Source of the DNA: Ciona savignyi
Lineage: Eukaryota > Chordata > Ascidiacea > Phlebobranchia > Cionidae
Direction: 5' to 3'
NCBI GenBank assembly: GCA_000149265.1
Contig: CH003025.1
Span: forward strand, 213,657-277,656
DNA length: 64,000 nt
In this document: positions 39,501-51,500 of the stretch, piece after piece
How positions within the stretch are numbered: position 1 is the first letter of the stretch
Layout: each line of letters begins with the position of its first letter
Position numbers and translations under genes: made by a program
The notes under the pieces: generated by a model
Seen by the model: only the letters and a program-made list of their open reading frames with translations
Database searches by the model: none
What the model was told of the DNA's origin: nothing

Positions 39501-42500
39501 AATGCCTGTATGAGAATTGTTGTATCAGTAGCATGCGTATTATTAAATGCTTAATTGTTGAACTCAGTCTGTCATTTATTAGTTTCATATTCTTACTATT
39601 TCTCAGGCTTGCAAGGTGCGATGCCGTCCAAACACAATGGTCGTATGCGGATGTCGACTCAGCCATTCATGATGTCACATAATCGAATGATGATGTCACA
39701 AAATCGAATACGCCCCTTGGGTTTCTTTCGAGCTCCTGTACGACCGGGAATGCCACCATTTTCCCAACCCTTGCAAATAAGACCCCCAGTATCACTGGCA
39801 CAAGGACTCCCACAGTGGGCTGGGGGTAGGATACTTGGCCCCATGCCCACTGTAATTCACCCACACCTTATCCCGACTCACATTCCACCACCCAACATGC
39901 AGCCAATCACCCCAGCCCCAATAGTTTCGATTGCAGCAAGTGCCCCACCAAACCAGCCATCCACTATACCAGTTATAGCCACCATAAACCGAGACCAACC
40001 TGCCACGAAGTCCGGAACCCCGATACCCACGGTCAACCACCCCATTCGCAAACCAGCGGATATTGACCACCAAAATCGCCAAGTTTTGTTTGAAAACCGA
40101 GATTCTCCCACACTCTCTGTCAAAATTAGAAGGTTAGTCCATTTTTACCCAAATATTTGACCCAATTTTCATGCTTGTACGTCCAAATCATGTTTTATAA
40201 AGAACATATTATACCATAAGGGGTAAAAAATTCATTTTTAGCCATTTCCTAAAAAAAACCAGCTGTACTGGGCTTGTAACAAAAAGACTAAACATTTTTA
40301 ACTCAGTTTTTAGATGTAGATGTATGTGAATTTAATAAGATGTAGGTGAATTCTAGCAGTCAGTCCTAGTAACACTTCATGCAGATCACCTTCAAGGTCC
40401 AGAAGTAGAAGTTTATCCCCGTACCAACGTTCTAGTCACAGAAGAACAGTGCTTCGTCCGCATAGATCAAGGTAACTTTGTCTTATTAATAACTATTCTA
40501 TCTCTCATTGCCATAGAATGTATATATATATATAAAGATGCACTCTTAATATTTATATAGATACCATACCTCTGTACTCTTACCATCACAATAAACACAA
40601 CATTTAGTTAATTGGTTAAAATATTTACTTACCTTGTTATAGTATAGTATAGAGCTGGAAAAATGGTAGCGCTACGCGGACAGTTACAACTAAATGTTAA
40701 TAGTTAATACTAGTACTCAGCCTGTAGTTGGCTGTTCAGAACTGACTGGAATTATATTATATTCTTACCTATTGCAAGAATGAGTTGATCAGTAGTACCG
40801 AGGGTTTAAATTTACACCAGATCAGCAGTACTTATACATAAAAGCGATTGTTCATTGGCCTGATTTATAATTTTACTTAAAAATACAGATTTAAATATCT
40901 AAATACAATACATTAAATTAAAACACAAAAAAATACTAAAAAGTAAGTTTTAACTGGTTTAACTGGAGAAAGTTTAGTTTTAACATAAAACAAATAAGAT
41001 CCAGTAGTTTTACTGAAAAACTTCACAGAAGACGAGGCAAGCGTTCTCCTACGAGGAAAAGGTCCCGGCGTAGAACCCGGTCATACTCAAGGTCCCGGTC
41101 AAGGTCATACTCACCCCCGAGCAGAGGGAGATCCCCTAGACGAGAACCACAAACCAAACCAGGTACGGTTTGTTGTTTTGTGTGGTGGGAAGCTGATATA
41201 AAGCTCTTTATTTCAAACAGAGAAGTTAGCTTACAATCTTCCTCTCAAAATGTCGCTAAAGTATGCACGGTTTAGAAATTGCGTTTTTATTGCATATACC
41301 CTTCATGTTACAGCTGACTTACGTTGGACATGGTATTTAAATGATACATGGTGGCCTTGATAGGGATTTATTGCATCTTGAATATTAATCTTGAGCCAGG
41401 GCCAAAAATCCATAAAATTCGGGCTNNNNNNNNNNNNNNNNNNNNNNNNNNNNNNNNNNNNNNNNNNNNNNNNNNNNNNNNNNNNNNNNNNNNNNNNNNN
41501 NNNNNNNNNNNNNNNNNNNNNNNNNNNNNNNNNNNNNNNNNNNNNNNNNNNNNNNNNNNNNNNNNNNNNNNNNNNNNNNNNNNNNNNNNNACTCCAGTTG
41601 AATAGAAAACGGTCGCAGTAAACCCTAATTAGTTTTTTTATATGCGAGAGTAAATTCTTACTCGAACGGTGTGCGTCACGGAAGTAATCACTCACGTGGA
41701 TGTTTGGTCCTGTTGAGCTCTACATGTTTTTTTAATAAACTGTCCAGCTTTTTGACATTTACTTTTATAATGTTTTTCTAAAGATGTAGTTCTTATCGCT
41801 GATCTCTGCAGATAGCGCAAACAAGCCGAAGATCCACATCAACCCCCACTTTAAAGGACCACGTGCGATATACACAGCAACAAGCGGCACGCTGAGTGTT
41901 GCACGCCCCGCTGCACCCACCTCCAATCCACCCACTCTGTTCAATGTGCCCCCTCCTAACCTACTTGCCCATATACCCCCACCCCCATTACCCAGCTTAT
42001 TAATCCCACCCCCCAAAACAGCCCCGCCACTAATACCAACATCAAAGCCCCCAGTATTTAACCCTCATATTCCACCCCCAACCATTATTCAAACCAGTGC
42101 CCCAAACCACACCATACCAGCCCCTATTGTCCGGCCTCCTATAAATCTTCAGCCATCAAACATACCTAGGGGAATTCCCCCTCCCAATTTTACAAACAGG
42201 CCTCCAATACTTGGCGCCAATCCCCGGCCCCAAATGGTAAACCCCACAGCTCATATTCACCCCACGGTTGACCCAGTTCGACCAAACACCAACGGGCGGG
42301 GTATTTTACCAACCCCTCCCATTCCAAGATTAAAAATACCAACTGTGGGGTAAGTACAACGTTTAACAATACCAGTGTGGTCTACAGCATAGTACATAAA
42401 AAATAATGTCCCATTTTTTTCTTCTTGGTGATATACAGACTCCTTGCAGAATGTCATGTCCTTCGTTTTCAGTTATTTTCCTATTTTTTTTTCTATACCA

Positions 42501-45500
42501 AGAATTTTACTTTCTTCATTTAATATTTTCCCATACCTTCACACCACTAACCAGATATGTTACAGACAAATGCCACGAGTTCAAGTACGAGCAAATACTG
42601 CACAAAACGCTGGCAGGTTGAAGCCGCCACCCTCCAACATCAAATCTACAACCCTTTCAATAAAACCACAGGTTAATTGGTGACCACAACCGAATTTTAA
42701 TCGTTTTTCGCATCTGTTTTATCTAAACATTTTACATTTTACTTCATAAAACATTTTACTTTTTGAAAATGCTGTATCTACAGTTTATAATTTTTCACTA
42801 TTTTTAATTAAATGTACAGCGAATAAATGGTCTCAAAAATTTAAACTGAAATTTATATTTTATTTAATATATATTAGAAGGTTGTGTTATATCAATATGT
42901 CTATATTTGTGTGATATATTCATTGTTTGAAAGGTATATGATATATTATTTTACATTCGGTTGGAAAAAGACTCTTATTTAAAGTGTTTTTAAGCCTAAT
43001 TTCTCATCCGATTTTTCATCTATACAAATCAATTATTTTTGCTGGTCAGTCTTCATCACATATCTGCAGCATAACTATTCCAGAGATATACACTGTGGTG
43101 AAAAATAGAATAAATGGATTTTCGTTTGCATTTTTAAACCTGTCCCCCCGGGCAAGTGTCATGTGATATTTTGCTTGTTTCTTGTTCCATTTACAATTCA
43201 CCTGTGCAGGACAGTTAAAGAAATGTTAATGCTAATTCGGTTTTGCCTCCTTAGCCCTTCTGTCATAATTTTATGTGCTTTACCCTCCACCCCCACGGTT
43301 TCAAATCTTAATTTTCAATCAATCATACACCTCCCATCTCCGGATTCTGTCCCACCACGAGTATATATCTTAAGCCAAAAATCACCCATAGAAGCCCCCA
43401 CCCATATTTACACCCACCCCACATACAGGTTCAAGTTGTAGCGAGTGCAGATTACACCACGCTGGTGGAGAAACAAGCTCAGGACCGAAGAAAGTTCCTT
43501 GCGATGAAGGAAGCAAGAAGAAGAGGAAAAGGTACTTTTATCTGTTCGGCCGGTTGGTCTGGTGGTTTAGTACGACGCCTTTTAACTGAAAGGTTGCAGA
43601 TTCGAAACTGGTTGTAGCTAGTTGGTTGTGTCTTTGGGCAAGGATTATGAATTCTACTAAATTGAAGGAACATGTAAACGGATTATTTAATTCTACTAAA
43701 TTGAAGGAACATGTAAATTTCATACACAACACACTGCAATAGCTCCGGTAACCCGATCGTGGGCGCAAGCTGATCTAACGATTGCCCGTGTGTTAACCCC
43801 CTTGATTTTCCCATTCACAGGGATAAACATGATCCTATCCTATTTCTAAAAATACACCTTAGTGTGATTCTTAAGATTTCATGTTGTTAGGTTGAAACCA
43901 GATGTTTCCTTTCGTCAGCTGTGTCCATGGGCAAAGCAATTAATTGATAATACCTAAACACAGTTAAATAATAATTTGAATAAAACAGTAGAAACAATTT
44001 TATATGATCAGGTCCTGGAATTGTTTAACTATGGATAAGAAGCCACAGGGGTGTTAACAACAGAGGTCTGATTACCTCACGGCCACAGCCAGATTAATAT
44101 AAAATTAATGCAATGGTTTTAGACGACATCTGCTTAGTACTTTGCCCAAAGACACGACTGATAAGCCAGTGGCTGGTTGCGTTCCAACAACCTTTTAACA
44201 GATACCCACACCGAATGAGTTAACGGGCCAGAGCGGTTGCTTTTATTTTGTCTGTGTTTTAACTTACCCATAATGCCATGTTTCCATTTTGTACTTTTGT
44301 ACTGGATAATAATTGTGTTAACGACTATTTAATTCCAGATTCACCAAGTGATGCAATGTTGAATTCTAACAAGGTAAATGCAACTTCTTTTATTTTCTTG
44401 CTTTGACTAGTGGAACTATTGTACTTGACATGATTAAGGTACACCATATAAGCGAATACAGTAGAACCCCGCTTACCTGACCACCTATGGGACCGTGAAC
44501 AAGTGGTCGCATTAGCGGGGTGGTCGTGTTAGTGAATTTTGATTTGGAGCAAGTTGTCGTCATATGCAGCTTAAACGTCTGCATTTTTACTAAATTTTCA
44601 CCAAATGCTATTATTTTTATCAGATACTGCAGAATGAATTTAATACTAAAGTTTATCTTGTAAGATTCAGTACTGTTTGCCACATTTTCATTCGTGTGCG
44701 CTCATTTATTCTTATTGTTTTGATCATAAAAAAAATTTAACCTCATTATTTTGCTGACAAAGGCAATTTATTTAGCACCTGTGGTCACTTAAGCGGAGTT
44801 AAATTTGAAGTTTTTGACCAAAATATGGCGGTCCTGGTCTGAAAACCGGGGTGGTCGCGTTATTGAAAGAGAATGCAATGCATTACCATAGTAAATTATT
44901 TGGGACGACACGGACATGGCCCTGATAACGAGGTGGTCGTGTTATCGAGGTGGTCTCCGAGCGGGGTTCCACTGTATTAGTTTCCGACATATATTTGTCA
45001 AAAAATGTTGTAGTGTTCCGTAAAATGTTTGAAAGCATTAAAACAACCACCTTCAGCTATTCATCAACTGATTTGGTGCTTGTTTTTGATATAATCGGGC
45101 TGTTGCAAATGCAATATTCCCTACAGAACAAATAATATCGTATTACTGTGCACATCTAATCTAATGTAAGCTATAAGCTGGTACCCCTCTATAAGCCCAC
45201 CAATGAAAACGTTATCGCCGCATACCGGTGCGACTGTTAAGTTGTTGTTTTAAATTTATTAAATTAAATTATGCATGGCCGAATGGTTAGCCGAACAAAT
45301 ACAGAGCAGCATAATGTAAAAACTAACCTAGTGAGGAGACCGCACATTTTAGACCAGTAAAAATGGGTATTATCTTAATGGTTGATTTCACATGCTATAT
45401 ACTCAGCTCTTTTTGGTCATTTAACATGTTACGTTTTTTAAAACATTGAGATATCTGATCGCATTTGACCGTAAGTCTCTTCTGCATAGCACTCTCAAGC

Positions 45501-48500
45501 TACAACATCATTTTTCTGCACTGGCAACTATCTTTATGCCTATCTGTGTATGCATATACCCTTGTGCACTATGCAATTCCCTGTAATGTCAGATACGCAA
45601 TCCACCCATTCCATTGTAGTTGCACCAACCAAGTGGTGTGGTGAAGATCAGCAACTTGTCTGATAACACAAGACCCGACACAATACAGAAGTTGATGGGA
45701 GAAGTTGGACCGTTTAAGGTGGATTTGAATTCTATACTTGTAGTGTGGTGGTATGTTTTCGAGCCAGTTGTAGTGAATCAGACTCGTTTAGAAAACTGAA
45801 CGATAACACCCATTAAACACATAGTAATATAACTAAATTCCGAACATAAGATTTTTATAATGCCATTCGTTGTCCTACGCACCTAAGATTTGCTCGAGAT
45901 CTTTGTTTTTAGTAAAGTGGCCCCCTTAAGTATGGGTCGTGACCTTTTCATTTGTCAATAATTGTGTTTTTTTAAAGCTGTTCATACCTTGGTTCTAATA
46001 AGCAGAACATTGTATATGCTCAAAAAGTTATGCATACTATAAGTTTTTTAATGTCGACCCACAGTGTTTAAGGAACGAAATGCATAACAAATTCAAATTT
46101 GGAGCAGAGAAAATAAAACATTTTCTGGGAAACGTTGTAATAACACAATAAGACACAAAATAATTTACCACTTTTTCACAATATAAAACGCATAACAGTG
46201 TATGTACTCTGTTACAATCTAAATATTAAAGAAAAAAGAAGGATAAAAGTACAAAAGGCGGATATTCCCCAATATCCCAAACCTGGGGTTTAGCTCGCTG
46301 GAATACGTGGGTGCGAATTCCGAGTCGAGATCTCGGCGCCGGTGTTTTGGAACATTCGACGGATCAATGTCATTATTTTCTGCGTGTTTCGACAATAGGC
46401 TGCTGTGATATAAAAATAAAATGATTAATACAACCGAGCTGTAAAAAATGCTTGTTAAATATCTTGCACATCTAATCTGTACTTTTGACCACATAAACAA
46501 ACACAAAATGGTTTTTGTTACACAAAATGTCCATAAAATTTCCAATGTTAAATGCTCCATCGTTTACATTCAGTCTATAGCACAACATAATACCATTACT
46601 AATTTACACACATGTCCACCAGATATGAAAATTAAAGATTTGGTGTTAATTATAACTTTATTCTTACATTAATGAAAGTTTTATTAGTTAATGACATATT
46701 TTGTTTCTTTAATTCTGATTCTTAATTACCAAAGTGTCAAGTTAAATACTTCTAATAATTGTAAAAAAATAGATTTGTATTTTTTACTGACCTTGCTGCA
46801 TCTTTGCAATTTGATTCACAAACCAAACACAAAACAATCAATAAACACATTGCCGATAAAAACACAATCATTACTTTCCTGTTCATCATCATTCGATATC
46901 AAACAACAACTTCTCTTGATAACTTTTGGATGAAACTACTACTTTCATTCTATTGCACCATGTTTGTGAAATGGCAGTGTACAATGGACATATTTGCCTA
47001 CGATCAGTACCTGAATATAGTACTTGGGGCAGTACCCGGATAATATTACTCGGGGCAGTACCTGGCAATAGTATGAAGGAATGATAAAACGGGAACACCT
47101 TAACGCTCCATTAGTTTTGCAAAGACGCTTAGCGCTTGGTGTACAAAGGCCTTTATAAACTGTTTGTATTCTTTGGGATTTCCCTTGTACAATACAACGG
47201 TGTTGTAGTATTAACTAATGTCGCAACAAAATGAACTTAAAACTCTACACAATTTACACAAATACTAATCAATGTAATAAATCTAAGGTTTATGTAGCTG
47301 GGGTCTGATACTGAAATTCTGTTAAGAATGTCCCAATGCAATAAAATATGTCTCGATATGATTCCAGGTGTTCCAAAACACTTGACAAGTCCACATTATC
47401 ATATTCCCTTGGTTACGTTCCAACAATAAAATGTTTTAATATAAAAATAAGAGATTTAAATACTTTCCAACTAATTCATCTATACATAAATGTGAAAAAC
47501 ATGGCGCCGCACTAAAAAGACTAACCGGTCAGACACATTCTTAACAAGAATGAAATTATGCGTGGAATCAACCCTATCTTGGGAACGCAAAAGTACATAT
47601 GCATTGCATTTTATGTAGATATACTATACAGCTAAGTGTGAAAATCCTTTTTTGTTGAATGTCAACAATGACAACACTGTTGGGCTTCACTGGTCTTTTG
47701 AAAGGATGTTACAAACTTTCCATTTTGAGTGGGTTTTCCCTTGTCGAAGGCTTGGTAAATTTATGATGAAAATAAACACCCGAATGGAAAAATGTACTAC
47801 TATAAGATTTGTTAATGTAAGGATGATACGCATTGTTGGATAATGGTATTTATTGACTCAAAAAAAATATTGGAGTTAGGATATGTTGTTTCGATTTTGC
47901 ATACAATATTTTTTTAATGTCGACTTACAGTTTTAAAGAATGGGTCACGAAATGCATAACAAATTCAAATTTCAGTTGCATAGAGAAACTTAAACAATGT
48001 GTGCGAAACATTCCAATAACACAATAGAAACAAAACAATTTTCTGAAAAAGCGTGAAAATTAAAAATCACTGCTTTTCAACACCTGCGGTTTCACCTTGC
48101 ATTGTCCACAAGTCATGGTTTACCAACGTCCATCTTTGCACATTATAAAGTGCATAACAGTGTATGTACTCGGTTAAAATCCAAAGATTAAAGCAAAGAG
48201 AAAGATAAAAGTACAACAGAAGTAAATTTGCTCCTTCTATTGCGCCTTGTATCCCAATGCAATAAACCTGGGGATTAGGTCGCTGGGATCTGTTGGCGCG
48301 AATTCCAAGTCGCGATAGCGCCCCCGGTGTTTTGGAACATTCGATGGATCAATATTATTATTTTCTGTCTGTTTCGACAATAGGCTGCTGTGATATAGAA
48401 ATAGAGTGATTAATACATCCAAACTGTAAAAAATGCATGTCAAATATGTTGCAAATCTATTCTGTACTTTTTCCAACATAAACTAACACAAAATGGTTAT

Positions 48501-51500
48501 TGTTACACAAATGTCCATAAAATTTCCAATGTTAAACGGTCCATCGTTTACATTCAGTCTATAGCACAACATAATACCATTACTAATTTACACACATGTC
48601 CACCAGATATAAAAATTAAAGATTTGGTGTTAATTAAAATATTAGTCCTACATTAATGAAAGTTTTATGTGTTTATAACATATTTTGCTTCTTTAAATCT
48701 GATTCTTAATTTTATTCCAAAATGTCAAGGTGGGTCCAATAAATACTTGTAATAATTGTAAATAAATAGATTTGTACTTTTCACCCACCTTGCTGCACTT
48801 TCGCAATTTGATTCACAAACCAAACACAAAACAATCAACAAACACATTGCCGATGAAAACACAAGCATTACTTTCCTGTTCATCATCATTCGATATCAAA
48901 CAACAACTTCTCTTGACAACTTTTAGATGAAACTACTCATTCCTTTCCAAAAGTATCTTTATTTTATATTGCATCGCCTTTTACTTTCATTCTATTGCAC
49001 CATGTTTGTGAAATAGCAGTGTACAATGGACATATTTACCTGCGAGCAGTACCTGAATAATAGTACTCGGGGCAGTACTCGGATAATATTACTCGGGGCA
49101 GTACCTGGGGATAGTATAAAGGAATGATAACGAGGTAACAGCGTAACGCTCCATTAGTTTTGCAAAGACGCTTAGCGCTTGGTGTACAAAGGCCTTTATA
49201 AACTGTTTGTATTCTGGGGGATTTCCCTTGTACAATACAACGGTGTTGTAGTTACAACTAATGTCGCAACAAAATAAACTTAAAACTCTACACAATTTAC
49301 ACAAATACAAGGTTTATGAAGCTGGGGTCTGATACTGTAAAAATGCCCAAATGCAATAAAATATGTCGCGATATGCTTTCAGGTGTTCCAAAACGCTTGA
49401 CAAGTCCACATTATCATATTCCCTCGGTTACGTTCCAACAATACACTGTTGTAATAAAATAAGAGAGTTAAATATTTCACAGCTAATTCATCTATATGTA
49501 AATGTAGAAAACATTCAGCAATTCATCTAATATGTACTTTATTCAACATAATTAGAATCGTTATATCGACACAGTTAGTACCATCTGTCCATAGCAATGT
49601 ATATTGTAGTCTAAAGATCATAATTAAAGCCTTTTACACTAAATATATACATTAGGATAGAATAGGATATTCATGTGTATGCCCGTGAATGAAAAAACCC
49701 AAGGGGGTTAACACAAGGAAAAGCTTTATATCACCATGCGCCCACTTTCGGGTTACCGGAGCTATTGCAGTGTGTTGTATAATTGAGACATTCCTTCAAT
49801 TTGGTAGAAGCCAATACTCCGCTGGGTTCAGGCAATGTCCGTTAAGTGCCTTGCCCAAAGACACAACCGACTAGCTTGCGGTCATTTACGTACCTGCAAC
49901 CTTTCGACTGAAAGACGCCGCACCAAAACATCAGACTAACCCGTCAGACACATTCTTAACAAGGATGAAATTATGCATGAAATCAACGCTATCTTGGTAA
50001 CAAATATCACATAAGTACATATGCGTTGCATTTTTTTATAGATATGATTATGTAGTTAAACCGACACATAGTTTTGTTCATTGTTAAACAGTGACAACAC
50101 TGTTGGCTTCACTGGTCTTGTAAAAAGAATGTTACAAACTTTCCCATTTTGTGGGGGATTTCCCTTGTCCAAGGCTTGTTAAATTTTGTGGTGAAAATAA
50201 ACATACGCTGGAAAAATGTACTACTATAAGATTTGTAAATGTAAGGATGATACGCATTGTTGGATAATGATATTTATAGAGTCAAAAAATAATGGATTTA
50301 GGCTATGTTGTTTTGATTTATTTCCATTTTTAAAATGGTTATGAAGAACCATAAAACATAATGAAAAGTAAAAAAATGATTAAAATTGAAAGAGCACAAC
50401 TTAAGATAAATTAAAATGATTACTTGAATTAAAAATAAAATTATAAAAGATAACTTGAATTGAATAAAATATTACAACATAACATCAACAAATACAATTT
50501 TTAAATACAAAATCTATGCACTCATATTTACAAATTATTAATTGATGTTTGATCATCTTCAGTCTGTAGGTTGGTGTCCTCTTATATTAAGGAAACATTT
50601 TCTGTCAATTTAAAGAAAGTTAGTGGCATGATGCGTGTGGTTTATTTTCACACCCCATCATTAAAAACATGTATTTTTACATTGTACATCAAAAGAAATA
50701 TTACTGACTATGATAAGTACAAAAGTATTAAATCGTCTTTTATTTGCCCAATCTTCGTTAAAATCATTTAGTTACCTGAAACAGCAGGATCGCTATTCCA
50801 ACCCATAAAATCCACCAGTTGTTTTGTGGGCCAGGATTCTGTGGATTAATTCATTGCTTGTATATCTATTATTCGTGGGTTTATGTATTTTATATGGTTG
50901 TAAAAGTCGAGCCTAAATAGACAAGATCATCGCTATAATTGTCTTTTAAAATGATTTAATTGACTTTTGACAGATTAGCTTGCAGTTGCTGTGAAGTGTT
51001 AACAATAGTATTTTAAAAAAATTGTGTATACCTTGGATATAATATGATAATACTCAGCTTGGGATAAAAACAAATAAAATGAAGACTCTTTAAAGTTACC
51101 ATTTCTGGTCTTTAATTACCTGTGGAATCTGCATTATTACAGCAAATCGGAGAAGCTGAATAAGCAATTCACCGGTCGTGGGTTCGGGTCTTATGTCATC
51201 GAAGACGTTATCTGTTTCATTCCACCTTTAAAATATTTTAAATTTTTATACTTTTAACATGTCTGGAATTGTCACAGGCAGTCGTATCTTGATAAGACTG
51301 ACATAATGTGCTGAAACATTTGATTAAAAGTTTCTTCTTTGACGCAATCTATATTGAGCCTATTTTTTCAACAAACAAGATTTTTAGCTGGCATTTACAA
51401 TATTTTGTATTTAAACTATTTATGATTAAAAACTTACTGGTTCAACATTTTGTGACTTTGTTGGGTTGCTTGTAACTCTTGTGATTTTCTATTTTTCAAC

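Larger units (their letters stand above)
47898..50319. repeat. Segmental tandem duplication, copy B
   Basis: It is longer than copy A, chiefly because it retains a SINE (49653-49951) and some flanking bases, plus about 100 bp near 48050-48150. Shared words include GTCCACATTATCATATTCCC and CAAAGACGCTTAGCGCTTGG. In both copies CGGGGCAGTACC-type short repeats sit upstream of the nested gene. Confidence 0.85.

Noticed and set aside
39659-40123. Several long minus-strand frames opposite RBM33 exon 6, and similar ones opposite exon 9
   Set aside because: They mirror Pro-rich coding sequence, which lacks stops on the opposite strand; no splice signals or known motifs.
41303-41695. Frames running through the N gap
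   Set aside because: They are open only because unresolved bases were read as unknown residues.
46219-46560. Single-exon reading of nested gene A with an N-terminal membrane segment
   Set aside because: The hydrophobic part is the T-rich tract before the TATCACAG acceptor, and the upstream part is not matched in copy B; the two-exon signal-peptide model fits both copies.
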